Of a stretch of DNA of 64,000 nucleotides, positions 13,605-25,453 are shown in pieces. The DNA is taken from assembly GCA_002189035.1 (NCBI GenBank), contig CM007989.1:930001-994000 (forward strand), written 5' to 3'. Below the pieces are notes generated by a model, which searched no databases, was not told the DNA's origin, and saw only the letters and a list, made by a program, of their open reading frames with translations. The DNA comes from Utricularia gibba (Eukaryota > Streptophyta > Magnoliopsida > Lamiales > Lentibulariaceae). Position numbers and translations under genes: made by a program. Each line of letters begins with the position of its first letter. The stretch's first letter is position 1.

Positions 13605-16153
13605 TCAGGCCTCCTCCTCCTCCTCCTCCTCCTCCTCCTCCTCCGCCTCCTGCATCTTCGTCGTCTCCGTACTCCGATACTGTTGAATGACCAGAACGGA
13701 AGCCGTCGTTTTGAACTCCGGCGAGACAAGCAAGCTGCCGAAACTGCCAAGTTCCGAGCACTCATTTCTGATGTTGAGTGCACCCTCTAGTTCGCCCTCC
13801 GGCGTCCTTCCGACCAGGAAAAGATTGCAATGACTGTAGTGGCCTATCGCATCGGCAATCGCCGAGTCAGTATCCACTTTTATCTCCTCATAATGGATGG
13901 AATCGTTCTCCAGCACTTGTTGCTGGAACCCTTGAAGAAATTCTTCATCTAAGATCGCTTTCACCGATTCATCGTCGATGTCTAGCTTTACCTGTTCCCT
14001 AAGGGCGAAAGAGGGGTCACGGATGAAACGAACAACATTGAGTCGAATGCCGGCGTGCTCCGCCATCAGACCCCGTAGCTTAGCGCCTCCTGATCATCGC
14101 GGCCGCCGAAGAATAAACTGGTCACCATGAAATTCACGTTTCTAGAGGATACTTGGGCCATCCCACCTAAGCCTCTGTCAACCAGAATCCCAACTGAACA
14201 TGGAGCATGCTTCAGAACCTGCTTGTTTACATACCTCCGGTCCTCTCTCGTCGTCTCCAAGCATCCATCGAAGCGCAGGTGTTTGTGGAACGGAAGAATG
14301 ATCAAGTTGGTGTGCTTTCTAGCAGCAGTTGAGCAAATGTCTTCATGCATGTTGCTGATGCCCGATATGATGGTAGCTGGGCGGATCGACACCTGGCTAA
14401 GGTGCTGGAAAGCCTCGAAAGCAACTACTATCTGGCTCGAATCTGCACTGTAACCCAAGCCCTTACTCGAAAACGGAAGACCATTCTTTCGAACCTTATG
14501 GACCATCAGGATCGCCGATGGTCGCTCCGAGAGTTCCATCAGATGCATAGCGTAGACGCGCAGGCTGCCGGACTTACCCTTCCCACGAGACGCCTCGATG
14601 AGGTTGATGAGAGATGGATGCTTGGCATGCCATGGTAGCAAGCCATTATCCTCGGCTGAGCGGTGATGCTCCTGTGTTGGATCGTCCTGTGCTTGTACTC
14701 TCCGGCCTTCTTCCTCGTTTCCGATGGCTTGGAGGACCAGATCACCAGTGGAGTTGTGATGAGTGTTGTGAAGAGTGCCATGAGTACCATGATAGCAAAC
14801 GTTTGGTCGTTCAAAACCTGTATGTAAATGCTTGTGGATCAGTAGATTGTTTGGTGTTAGGGGTTGTGAGGGAGTGGTTGCTTGCTTACTCCTCGTTCCC
14901 GGCCGATGTTGAGGACGATGAGCTCGACTAGACCCTTGGTGTTCATCAGGAAACCGAGGGTCATCGCCTGCCGCCGGGGGATCCGGCAGGCGAGCGCCAC
15001 CAGGAAGGTGCCCAAGATCTTGCCGACGCAGGCTGTAAGAATGACCAAAACAAGAAGCCCCCAGGAGCGGGCTCCATGGATGGAGGCCACATTCGTGTGC
15101 AGTCCACTGGACACGAAATACAGAGGGAGGAAAAGGCCGGAAACCAGGTCTTCCACTTTCTCCACCAAGGCGTCCGCGAGACTGCCTTCTTTGGGGACAA
15201 GGACGCCGACCACAAATGCGCCGAACAAGGCGTGGATCCCGATAGTATCCGTCGCGAATGCGGCGGCTAGGACCATCGTCAACGTTGCACAAACGAACAT
15301 CTCATTCACCGGCTCACCCTTGGGACACTGCCGTGCGATCCATCGGAAAATCTTGGGGCATACGAATATGCAAAGCAACAAGAAACCGGACCCACATAGT
15401 AGGACCCATAGTGCTATAACCGGAGACTGCCCTGTCCCGGACAAGGCTACAGCCAGAGCAAGAAGAATCCATGCTACGACGTCGTTTACGGCTGCCGCCG
15501 ACATCGCCGTCCGACCCAACTCCGTGGTTAGGAGCTTAAGCTCCGCCAAGATGCGAGCTAGAACAGGGAAGGCGGTGATGGAAAGGGCAACGCCCATGAA
15601 CACCAACAGCGGAGCCTCGTCCACACCTTTCGAAATGGTGGACTTCAGGACGAAGGAAGTCCCCACTCCTAGCGCGAAGGGCAAGCTGATTCCTCCAATG
15701 GCGATGCTCAAGGCCTTCTTGCTTGTCTGCTTCAGGGCTTTGGGATCGAGCTCCACCCCGACTAGGAAAAGGAAGAACAGGAGGCCAAAGTTGGCTACTG
15801 TGTTCAACACCGTGAGACTTGTCGCAGGGAAGAGAGTATTGAGAAACTTCGAATTCCGGCCCAAGGCGGACGGACCCAGAAGAATCCCCCCCTGCAAAAC
15901 CAGACCGGTCGGACATCTAGATCAAATCAAATACCCCATTGCCATTCAACTAACTTACTATGATCTCCGCTACGACTCGTGGCTGCCGGAGAGGGCGTAG
16001 CACGACGGCAAGCAACCGAGTCAAGGTGACGACGACGCAAATCTGGAGGATAAGCAGTGGGAGTGCGAAATGAAGAGGATCGCTCCCTTGGAAAACACCA
16101 TTCGATGTCGCCGTCATTGGGGGTTGACAGCTGATACTTCCGTCTGAACTCAT
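13605..16153 (-). pseudogene. CHX-type cation/H+ antiporter (CHX18-like) with two frameshifts
   Basis: Monovalent cation/proton antiporter of the plant CHX (CPA2) family, usually endomembrane K+/H+ exchange. Exons 15959-16153, 14890-15891 and 13605-14817. The N-terminus ([15 protein letters not shown]) and the transmembrane half (about 12 segments, [39 protein letters not shown]) match CHX18 closely. The hydrophilic C-terminal half is also conserved (EASRGKGKSG, HKVRKNGLPF, VDRGLGG, FFGGRDDQEAL, LVGRTPEGE). Exon 3 changes frame twice: near 14616 (HGMPSI then PSLINLIEAS) and near 14067-14074 (LSYG then MAEHAGIR). One added base at each site restores 803 residues, the normal size. It is either a pseudogene or two sequence errors. 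The C-terminus ends in a Glu run. Confidence 0.85.
13611..13643 (-). repeat. GAG trinucleotide microsatellite coding poly-Glu
   Basis: About 11 GAG triplets in frame directly before the TGA of the CHX gene, encoding a Glu run at the extreme C-terminus. Likely length-variable; CHX18 relatives do not usually end this way. Confidence 0.85.
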
Positions 16154-16159
16154 TCCGGT

Positions 16160-18425
16160 GGCGGTGGGAACAGCCGTCTGCAACTTGCAAGGTACCACGA
16201 AATAACACTTCCTTCTGGGCTGTCCGTCTTCTTACAGCTCAACTTCGCCAAGTGACACGTAATTTATAACTGTCCGCCTGGACACGTAGGTCAAACTCCT
16301 CCTCATCAATTTTAACAATTAAAAAAAATAAATAAATGGGCATCACACGTGGCTTCCCGTGAAACGAGTCACGAGTCTATGAATTCTAAATTTCAAGACT
16401 TAAATTATTTCATTTAGCAATTTAATCTTGAGAAATAGGATAACCCAATTAAGTCTAGTTGCGTATCGGACACGGCAACATCAAATACCCATATAATTAT
16501 AATTAAAGATGTGTCTGAAGCTCTTTTGTTGGAGTAGTATTTTGCTTTTCTCCAAATTGAACTAAAAATAAAAGAAAGGGATGACTTAGTTTGTTTTTAT
16601 TTAAAATAATTAAACATTAATTTAATAATATTATATTTAAGTATGCCAACTATACGCATAATTATATTTGAAATTCGGTTTAATAGATATTTATTATAAA
16701 TATATGTCTGAACTGTTACCATGTAATATAGACATGTTTTAAAAAAATATTTGATTGATTAACATGGTGTTATATACATATTATACAAATTAAATATGTA
16801 TTAAAGAACGCGTTTATCAAACATACGTATTTTTCAATATATAAAGATGTAAAAAAACCTATTAATAATTTATTTATGAGCCATGCATGAGTTCATTTTG
16901 ATGATTTATTTTTAATATATATATATAAATCCAAATTGCGAGAGTTAATTTTATCATTAGCAAAAATTATAGGAATTATTTTTTTCGTCTAAGGACCCAA
17001 TATAGTTTACCCACGAAGTGTCCATGGTATGCCAATAATTTCAATTGGCTAATTCTTTTTTAATTGAATAATAGGCAATTAATCTAGTCGAGCATTAAGT
17101 GCCTTAATGTAGGATGCCCCTATTGGGGCTATGGTAGTTACCATGTCACATGTGCATGGATGCCTAGTCCCATGTCACGTATGCGTCTACAGTGCACTCA
17201 TATATGCCCACGCACATACTATACCTACATATAATATCAACTTAGCATCTACACAGTATATATAGATATGGAAAATGTCACCAATTGTCAAATTATGGAG
17301 TATATTTTTTTTTTTACAATATATAATAATGTTATTATTTTAAGATATATGTAGATATGCCCAAAATCAAAATTACAATATAGGTATTAAAAAGGTAGTT
17401 AAAAATGAGCGATATAAATAAATATTTTTTTCGAAACGCTGGCATTCATAGGCTATGCGCGGGGAACATCTCCCCTTTTTGTAAGGCAAACACACAAATG
17501 ATTATTTTAATTATGAATTATTGGGAGCATTAAAAAAGGTTGACGTGGCATGCTCCTAACGCAACAATGTTGAAACAAAGTATATATCATGCATGACATG
17601 TCATGTATGCAGGCGTCCATGATGATGAGGACGCATATAACCCAAGACACACATATGCAGTGCGACACTCGGACACTTCCCGAAGCATACAAGGGCGGGC
17701 ACCATGGTTTAGGACAAGAGAGTTTCACGTTTTTCATGTTAGCAAGCTTTTAATAAGGCAGAGCCACCCACCTATGTCACATTATTCACTGTAAAAAGGC
17801 CTCGCTCGTGTCCCATTACCTCCCCTTTCTTGGTTTTCTTTTCTTCCTGGTTTGGTTGTGAGGTGACTCCGAGGGCAGGAGACATGTGTCTAGACATTCG
17901 GGATGCCAATACAACATCCGAGTGTTGGTCTTAAAAAAGAGTAAACATAACAAGAGATGAAAGAAAGGGATGTCCAGGTGAGGGCTGGAGATGGTGCCTT
18001 TGGTCCCCAAGTGTAGCATGGAAATGAATGTGTCCAAGTGTTTTAAAAATGATTAGGGTGCGGCGGTAGACTTGATGGGGAAGGCTTTGCAAGGGACAAG
18101 AGGATTCATGTAAAGCCAAGTACATGTCCCACTTAAAAACAATTGAAAGAAGAGTGAGCATGCATTAATTGCATTCGGTCATATAGAGTGCGGGACGAGT
18201 GTAATCCGATCCAGTGTTGTTTCTCTTGCCACAGGGAGATGGAAGTCACATGAACAGTAGGGTGAAAACAACACAAGGAACAACAGATACATCGTAGAGA
18301 ATGATCGATCATGTGATTTGAAGGCCTATTTGGAATTCAGTGGTGTGCCAATGAGAAGAGTAGCATGTTTTTGGATGACAACTGAGTACATGAATAAAAG
18401 GCACAGTATCTTTAAACCTGAGACT
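16160..18425. other. AT-rich intergenic stretch without a recognisable gene
   Basis: The promoter region of the CHX gene lies at the left end and the 3' flank of RPN12 at the right end. Many A/T runs, and no ORF with a recognisable domain on either strand. Confidence 0.6.
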
Positions 18426-18431
18426 TGGAAA

Positions 18432-20197
18432 TCAAACAATACGCTCCAGCTCCCTTGCGTAGCTCAGCGTCTGGTTGATAAGCTGCAGTGATGGGATCTC
18501 TTTGCAGGGTATTGATTCTTTGGCTCTCAGGAAAAACACAACCCTGGCCTTGATCTCCCACCCTGGGCGCTCCTGCAAAGAGAAAAGGAAAATTAGGTGC
18601 CATGCGACTTAGCAATGAGTGCTGAGCCGATGGAGCTGGAGTAACGTTAGTTACCTCCCTGATGTATTCTTCAAGCTCCTTCTCTGAGGAAAACATGAGC
18701 ATCTGCTGAGCATCTTTAACTGAAAGTGAATCATAAGCTTTCTCACTGCATCCAGCTATTTCATCTCTGAGAGACACCCCAATATAATGAATTCATCATG
18801 AGTAAATATGCCATCTGGGGATGAAATTATACGATGTAGCATATGCATTGCAAACTCAAACCACACAGTAAAAATAAAGACAAGCAACTACAACTAAATT
18901 CAGTCTCCAGATGCTATGCCATTGGTTAACGCAACAACAACCTTGAAAATTGTATATACAAAATCTTGAAGTAAGGAGACTTTACCGCACAGTTTTAGCC
19001 AGCAAGTCCATGAAATACGAATAAGTTTCATGAGGTACAGTCTGTCTGGCACTCAGAACACGATTATAGGCTCCTTCCATGAAGGATTGCTCCAGTTCAA
19101 CAGCATGCTTGATACACGGATTCTTAAAAGCATCGGAAGGGAGTAACTCCAACTCAGTATGAAACTCAGCAATTCTATTTTGCACAAGCAGCCTCAGAAG
19201 GTTAAGTCCCAGGATGGGATTCATTTGGGAAGAAGGTTCAATACGGTCGCTGCTCAAAAAAATATAACCAAAAGCAAAGCCTTCAGCATAAACATATACA
19301 TTGACAGGTACATCTATCCACAATGACACAAACATGAATGGCTGTTTTTGAATAAAACAATATCCAAATAGCATCAGCATCACGTAATGGAAATCAAGGA
19401 TAAGATAGAAACAAAAGGAAACACATGCAGAGAAGAATGACATACTTTTCCGGAAAAAACAGGTAGACGCCTGAACAAATGCTAGAATAGATGATTACCG
19501 AACATCAGTGTAGTAAGGTTTCAGTTGGGAGAAGTCTCTTTCAAAGCTCTCTTGGTCCTCAGTCTTGACACTCAAAAAAACAGCATACTCGTAGATGTTC
19601 CCTTGATTTAAAAAAAAATAAAATTCAGCACACACAAGAACACAGAAGCTGAGTGCATATGCCATTATAAAAGTTGGACTCAGGATTACTGGCTAGAGTC
19701 AATTCATGGATGGCATTTGGAGTTTCCTCAAGCAATGGAGGAAGGCTCTTGAACGCAGTTAATGAAACCTGTCATATACATTGTGAGAAGGAGGAACCCG
19801 CATCAAATAACCAGTAACAGCAACAATAAAGAACCACACTTTCACAAAAATATGGAATAAAAACATAATGCCACGATTTCAATCTAGGGTTTGAGTAGCG
19901 CTTTTGTCCTAGTCCCAAAAGCCTAAAATTCTTTACAAAAGAAAATGCCTTTTTTTACACCGCTACTCATCTCTGGAGTTCCTAGTGAAATTTATTCAAA
20001 TCAACACGAAAGCCCAAGATCCAAGGATCTCAATTTCGATTAGGAAACGAAGTAAAACGAGAAAAGACGAATGCACTGAAAAACTAGCAGACCTTGAGCT
20101 GTGATAGAAGCCTTCTGCAAGTATCAAAATCCTTTCTCGAGAATGCGGCCTTGAATCGATCGAAAACTTGTGAAGCCTCCATGAATTTAGCATCCAT
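18432..20197 (-). CDS. RPN12: 26S proteasome non-ATPase regulatory subunit RPN12 (PSMD8)
   Basis: Lid subunit of the 19S regulatory particle of the 26S proteasome. In Arabidopsis RPN12a mutants have altered cytokinin responses. Six exons: 20093-20197, 19690-19768, 19499-19601, 18986-19249, 18655-18766, 18432-18572. They sum to 804 nt, i.e. 267 residues, the same length as Arabidopsis RPN12a. Conserved blocks: LSVKTEDQESFERDFSQLKP, LGLNLLRLLVQNRIAEFHTE, EQSFMEGAYNRVLSARQT, then the CSN8/PSMD8 (PCI-like) part DEIAGCSEKAYDSLSVKDA, and the invariant end LINQTLSYARELERIV. The start at 20197 aligns with the family N-terminus. It is divergently oriented to the b561 gene, with 606 bp between start codons. 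Confidence 0.96.
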
Positions 20198-20317
20198 CTT
20201 CCCACGAATTCCACGACGCGGCGTTTTCTTTTGCGACAAGCGATGAACAGAACATTTGGGCGGAAGCAATGCCGGTTACTTAATGTAAACGGTGAAGTGA
20301 TTTTAGTTTCAATAGGC

Positions 20318-20350
20318 CAGGCCCAAACTCAAAACGGTATCTTGGGCCCA
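20318..20350 (-). promoter_or_regulatory. Site II (TGGGCC) motifs upstream of RPN12
   Basis: GGCCCA-type sequence at about 20320 and the palindromic TTGGGCCCAA near 20343, within about 150 bp of the RPN12 start codon. These motifs are typical of plant promoters for proteasome and ribosomal protein genes. Assignment to RPN12 rests on proximity. Confidence 0.4.
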
Positions 20351-20654
20351 ATACAAAGAAGCAAGGATGCTGAGGAACTTGTTATGTATTTTGAATTTAT
20401 GATTTAAATTATTTATAATAAAATCAATTTTGATATTATATGAATATAATAAATTTGATATTATAAGATTCGTTTTATAAAATATTATAAAAATTAATAA
20501 ATAAATTATATATTATAAAATTTATTTTGGTATCAAAAAGGATATATTTCCATAATTAGTTCGTAAATTAAAACAATATTTATTTTATTTTTTTAATATC
20601 ATCTTATCTTACCTGCTGCAATTAATGATCGTATCTTATCTAATCCAAAGTAAC

Positions 20655-20737
20655 TTTCCCGCCACTTTGAGCCTATTTTCCGTTCAATATCACTTTTCCC
20701 GCCCGCATCGTCCGTACAACACAGAAACGTATATATA
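20655..20737 (+). promoter_or_regulatory. Two E2F-type sites and TATA box of the b561 gene
   Basis: TTTCCCGC at 20655-20662 and 20695-20702 fits the E2F consensus TTTSSCGC. A TATA box (TATATATA) is at 20730-20737, placing the start of transcription near 20762 and giving a leader of about 40 nt. The same three elements are kept in the inverted copy (about 39165-39250). Confidence 0.5.
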
Positions 20738-20803
20738 CCCCCTCTCTTTGGGTCGTAGTCCTCATTCGTCATCTTCCTGGTTTTGCACGCGACTCACAAA
20801 TCC

Positions 20804-22093
20804 ATGGCTTCTCGAGCTCTCGCTTCCGTCATTTGTCTACTGGGATTGGTGACGTTGTCGGCCGTGGAGGCTACGGCGACGTGTTCGTCGCAGAAATTCG
20901 CCGGCAACATGAAGAAGTACTCTTTCTGCAACGATCTCCCGGTTCTCGGTTCCACCATTCACTGGTCCTACCGTCCCAACGAGGCCCTCCTCTCTCTCGC
21001 CTTCTCCGCACGTCAACCGAGGCCGGAGGGCTGGGTTTCGTGGGCTATCAACCCCTCTGGCGGCGGCATGGCCGGCGCGCAGGCCCTGCTTTCTTACGGC
21101 GACGCCGATGGGAAGATGAGCGTCAAGACGTATAATATTACTGGGTACGCTCCTCCCGTGACGGAGTCTGCGGTGTGGTACCGCGTGGAGGAGGCGTCGG
21201 CCGAGTACTCCGATGGGTTCATGAGGATCTTCGCCACCCTGGTTCTCCCCGAGAAAGGATTAACCGCCATCAACCATGTGTGGCAAGTCGGGCCCTCCGT
21301 CACCGATGGGAAACCAAACGCGCATGAATTCAAGCCGGAGAATCTCAAGGCTCGCGGCAAACTTGATCTATTGAAGGGGCAACTCATCCACCAAACCACC
21401 AACTTGGATTCAATAGCCAGAATGAAGAACGTAAGCGATCCATTTCTGCAACAGTTTTATAAGATCAATCACTCCTATGAACATAACGCTTCTTTTACAG
21501 ATTCATGGCGTTCTGAACGTGGTAAGCTGGGGGGTCATGTTCCCCCTCGGAGTCGTCATGGCCAGATACGTGAAGGCGTTCCCCGGAGCCGACCCCGCTT
21601 GGTTTTACCTGCACGTGTCCTGTCAGACCGCCGCGTACATCATCGGCGTAGCCGGTTGGGGCACCGGAATGAAGCTCAGCTCTCGATCAAAGGGAGTCAC
21701 ACATTCACTCCATCGGAATCTTGGAGTCGCCCTCTTCTCCTTAGCCACGCTGCAGGTACTCTCATCCTCCTCCCTCCTGGTTGCTTCATTCAGGATGACA
21801 CTGTGTTTGGCCTGCAGATGTTTGCGATGTTCTTGAGGCCGAAGAAGGACAACAAATACCGCATCTACTGGGACATCTACCACCGCAGCGTCGGGTACTC
21901 GGTCATCGTCATGGGAATACTCAATGTTTTCAAGGGGTTCGAGATCCTGAAACCCGATCGCCACTGGAGAATTGCGTATATCGGAGTGATCAGCTCGCTC
22001 GGCGGCGTGGCGGTTGTGTTGGAGATCATCACCTGGATTCTCTACCTACGAAAAAGCAAGAACAGCACCGGCACCGATCCATCGAATTGTTAA
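20804..22093 (+). CDS. Cytochrome b561 and DOMON domain-containing protein (copy 1, intact)
   Basis: Predicted trans-membrane electron-transfer protein at the plasma membrane or apoplast face. The DOMON domain binds a b-type haem outside, and the b561 core passes electrons from cytosolic ascorbate. Exons 20804-21430, 21501-21755 and 21818-22093, all phase 0, 385 residues. The signal peptide (residues 1-27) ends near VEATATCSS. The DOMON domain follows at about 45-160 ([20 protein letters not shown]), then five helices starting [16 protein letters not shown]. Candidate haem-ligand histidines lie in HGVLN, YLHVSCQ, LHRNLG and YHRSVGY. It is tail-to-tail with the receptor kinase (stop codons 240 bp apart) and is the intact partner of the copy at 37814-39102. 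Confidence 0.93.
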   Translation: MASRALASVICLLGLVTLSAVEATATCSSQKFAGNMKKYSFCNDLPVLGSTIHWSYRPNEALLSLAFSARQPRPEGWVSWAINPSGGGMAGAQALLSYGDADGKMSVKTYNITGYAPPVTESAVWYRVEEASAEYSDGFMRIFATLVLPEKGLTAINHVWQVGPSVTDGKPNAHEFKPENLKARGKLDLLKGQLIHQTTNLDSIARMKNVSDPFLQQFYKINHSYEHNASFTDSWRSERGKLGGHVPPRSRHGQIREGVPRSRPRLVLPARVLSDRRVHHRRSRLGHRNEAQLSIKGSHTFTPSESWSRPLLLSHAAGTLILLPPGCFIQDDTVFGLQMFAMFLRPKKDNKYRIYWDIYHRSVGYSVIVMGILNVFKGFEILKPDRHWRIAYIGVISSLGGVAVVLEIITWILYLRKSKNSTGTDPSNC

Positions 22094-22333
22094 GAGTTGC
22101 AGAGCATGACAGGATGATGCTGGGCACCCTTCCCTGAGAACCGTTATTTATCAATCTTTGTTCGAATTTCAGACATTTCTTGCAGCTTTTTATCATTATC
22201 ATTGGAGTGTGAAAAATAAAAGGAGAAAAACTGCTTCTCCACAAATATTTCTGTTCATGACATGACAAATATTTGACACTCAGTTGGAAAAAGAATACAC
22301 TTTTCAGCATTTACAACAATCTGAATCTGAGTA

Positions 22334-25300
22334 TCATGGAGATAGAGCGAGCTCTGCCCACGCAAGCGAGCAAGATGCCCTGATTTCAGCCGTCACCGAT
22401 GTATCGATCCCGTTTTCCAGCATCGAGCACAGCTCCATCATGGCTGCTGGCTCGTTGTTACCGGGGCCAATGCATTTCCTCACGACTTCGCAGATCACCT
22501 TAAGGTCTTCGTGCTTGAAGTGTTTCAGCTCTCGGTCCACAATGGCTTCAGGTGACTCCAACAATTCCTTTGCCTGTATGCAACGCACGTTATGTTGATA
22601 AATCGTCGGAAGACGATCGGAATTGCTGTTGTTAGTGGTGTTAGGGATCGTACCCAGTCGACCAGGCAGCCCGTATCTTCGGAGTACGGAGGCCTTCCGC
22701 TGATGATCTCAAGCAACAGAATCCCGAAAGCATAAACATTTCCCTGGGTATCATGGTGGCGCCCTTCTAAGGAGCTTGCAAGTATGCAGACTGCTCCTTC
22801 ATTGCTTATGGCGTCTGAGCTTGTTTTCGATCTGGAGATTATGGTTTTCCAGCAGTCAAATTCTATGAGCTGCGAGCAGGAAAGGAGACTCTGAGACAAA
22901 GAAGAACAGAAGCAAGGAAACCAACTCATTCAATTGGCTGTTACTCCACCTTGGGAGAGAAATCATCAGTCAGATAAATGGAGCTGGAGTTGAGCTCAGA
23001 TATTGAAAATGGTGGATCAAGTCCTGTATGCAGATACTTCAAGCCACGAGCAATCCCCAAAATAATCTTCATCCGTCGCATCCAAGACAACTCGCATGCT
23101 TCCCCGTCTGCATTCAGAAAGCTTAAGTGACAGTTCGGAGAAAAGGCATACAAGAAGAAGAAGAAGAAGAAATGCAGACAGTGCAGATGCTCATAGAGAG
23201 TCCCATTTGAGGCATATTCAAACACCAGCATTCTGGTAAAAGGGCTTCTCTCCCTGCAATAGCCAAGCAGTTTTCCAACATTCTCGTGATCTAATCTCGC
23301 AAGATCTACCACCTGAATCCAGACATCAGTGTTATGATCACCCTCTTCCTAGAATGCAGGTCAAATTGCAGCTGAAAAGAAAGGGAAAGGAAACCTCTTT
23401 CTGGAAATAGAGCTCGAGATAGCCAGACCAGCTCTCTTCTTTCATGCATACAGAAACTGCTGCAATTTCAGGCCCTCCCTTGAACGTGCCTTTGTATACC
23501 ATGCTATCCGGGAACGAACCGATTATGTTACTGAAATCTTCACAGGCAGCCTCAAGGTCTTGCCTACTGTATCTACTCACATTCTTCAGCAATTCAGGAT
23601 CTGCACAACACATCCCTTGTTACATAAGCTTGACAATTTTACAGTTGCAGTAACAGGAGACCCTCACCTATGTAATTCATCATGAAGTCCTCCGTGCTTG
23701 ATGAAGACTTCCTCCAAGGGATAATGATGGAGGGCTTTCTCCTCCACTTCTGAACAGTAAGTAAGACAATAACAATGATGAGCATGGTGATCAGTACTCC
23801 GGTCACGAATTCGAGAGCGAAGTGCCACTTTGGTTTTGGTGAGGTGGGTGCATGCTTTGCTTCCGGCTTGGGCTTTGTGTGATCTCCTTGTCCATGGGAA
23901 GCAATGCCTGTAACAAATTTTCAACTTCCAACAGGATTTCAAGAGTAAAGTGGGAGCTTGCTACTGCTTTAAATTTTTCTATAGTTTCAGATAGCATCAC
24001 CATCAAAAGAATCAACATAGTTACTAACATGATGACAGCATTGAGTTCAGTCACTCACCATCAAAAGAATCAACATAGTTACTAACATGATGACAGCATT
24101 GAGTTCAGTCACTAACCACATTGCTCCTCGGAGCGCTGCTTCACGCCCCTGACTTGAAGACAATTCCCACGAAAGTATGATCTATGTCCAATAAAAGAAC
24201 TCAAAAGTCAGATGAAGAGAATAGCAAACAGGTGGAAGAAAACACAGTCAATGAACTAGTTGATCATTATGATATACCTAGCAATGTAATCCAAGCACTT
24301 TGGCACAGTTCCAACAAAAAAGTTGTAAGAAAAGTCTGCACGTTTTAGTTTTGGAAGTCGACAAAGGCCCCTCAGGCTGCTATCTGAAGAATGCCTAACA
24401 CAATGACACTAATAGGAAATGAGAACGAAGTTGATGGATGCTAAACAATATAATTTAGTACAAGTTATCGTAGAAGCAGCAGCCAGCTGAAACAAAAAAA
24501 AAAAAAAAAAGAATCTTGTATGCAGAAATGAAAAAAAGATGCTCACTTACATCACACTTCCACGCCTGTAAGACGTATAATTAGAATCACTACCAGCAAG
24601 CAAGGTTCCATGAAGTTTGTTCCTATCTACTTGGAGCTCTTGCAGATATTTTAGGTTGCCGAATTCAGGGGGTAGCTTCCCCGTAAGTCCATTGGACTCA
24701 AGATTTCTTCAAAATAACACAAGAAAATACGTCAAAATGAAGTATGATGTCCAAGTAAATCTTACTCCTGTATGCTCATTTTCATGCTAACATTTTCAAG
24801 ATGCTGCTTAAGTTTCCGATCTCAGGTGGAATCATTCCCACCAGCTGGTTTGAACTCAAATCCAACACCTTGAGCTGTTGTAACATACCAATATTGCTGG
24901 GTATGGATCCAATCAAGGAATTTCCATGCAAGACTCTACTCATCACCCAAAGAAACAATCAGCAAAAGCTCTTGGAAAAGGCTACTTCTTTACATGCCAA
25001 TGAGAGGGGAAAGCGTACAGTTCCTGTAAAGCTGAAAGTTGGCTCAACTCTGGTGCAACAAATCCCTTCAAATTCATCCCTGAAATATTGCTGCAAACAG
25101 GGCATCAAGCTTTTGACCGACATCATAATAAAATTATGATACAAACAACGAAGTCTTACAGCTTAATGATGTTATTTCCAGGCGTGGAACATAAAACACC
25201 AAACCAACCACAAGCATTCTCATCCAGAGGGTTCCAATTTGATAGGACATGAGAAGGGTCATCAGAGATGGCTCTCTTGAATGCAGACAAAGCTTCAACT

Positions 25301-25453
25301 GTCAAAATCCATCCAGCACTCAGAAAACGCAAATGCAGTTCAGTTTATCAGTAGCAAGAACTAAAACTTGCCTTCATTTCTAGGAAGTGTAGTGCAATCC
25401 ACAAGGGCAAGTGCTAGGGTGACAACAAAAACCAAGAAAATTCTCCGATTCAT
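22334..25453 (-). CDS. LRR receptor-like protein with pseudokinase domain (At1g63430/MRH1-like)
   Basis: Plasma-membrane receptor of the small plant LRR-RLK group related to At1g63430 and MRH1. Thirteen exons: 25372-25453, 25160-25298, 25019-25090, 24792-24935, 24551-24706, 24278-24394, 24117-24181, 23668-23907, 23395-23600, 23180-23312, 22950-23107, 22654-22869, 22334-22573. They sum to 1968 nt, 655 residues. Order: signal peptide, LRRNT (WNPLDENACGWFGVLC), four or five LRRs coded by exons of 72 nt multiples, a transmembrane helix (TGVLITMLIIVIVLLTVQKW), then the kinase-like domain. That domain lacks HRD, DFG and a clear VAIK lysine, so it should be catalytically dead. Intron 1 uses a GC donor (AAG|GCAAGT). 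The final exon overlaps the inverted-repeat arm. Confidence 0.93.
24001..24118. repeat. 58-bp tandem duplication at an intron donor of the receptor kinase
   Basis: A unit of about 58 bp (CATCAAAAGAATCAACATAG at 24001 and 24059) is repeated back to back. The right copy runs into the donor of exon 7. In the left copy the donor GTTAGTGAC has become GAGTGAC, so only one working donor remains. Confidence 0.88.

Larger units (their letters stand above)
20521..22365 (+). repeat. Left arm of a 1.8-kb inverted duplication (partner 37545-39372)
   Basis: The sequence from about 20521 (TTTTGGTATC) to about 22365 is repeated in reverse orientation at 37545-39372. It includes promoter, three exons, both introns and the 3' flank of a DOMON-b561 gene plus the last codons of the neighbouring receptor-like kinase. 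Identity is very high over the coding part and lower in the AT-rich outer 100 bp. The arms are about 15 kb apart. Confidence 0.93.

Noticed and set aside
14066-15292. 408-codon minus-strand frame that looks like one protein
   Set aside because: Its first half is an out-of-frame reading of CHX exon 2 and intron; only the part after the frameshift near 14616 is real CHX sequence.
14882-16000. 372-codon open frame on the plus strand
   Set aside because: It lies fully antisense to the conserved CHX membrane domain and has no family similarity; it is a codon-bias shadow of that gene.
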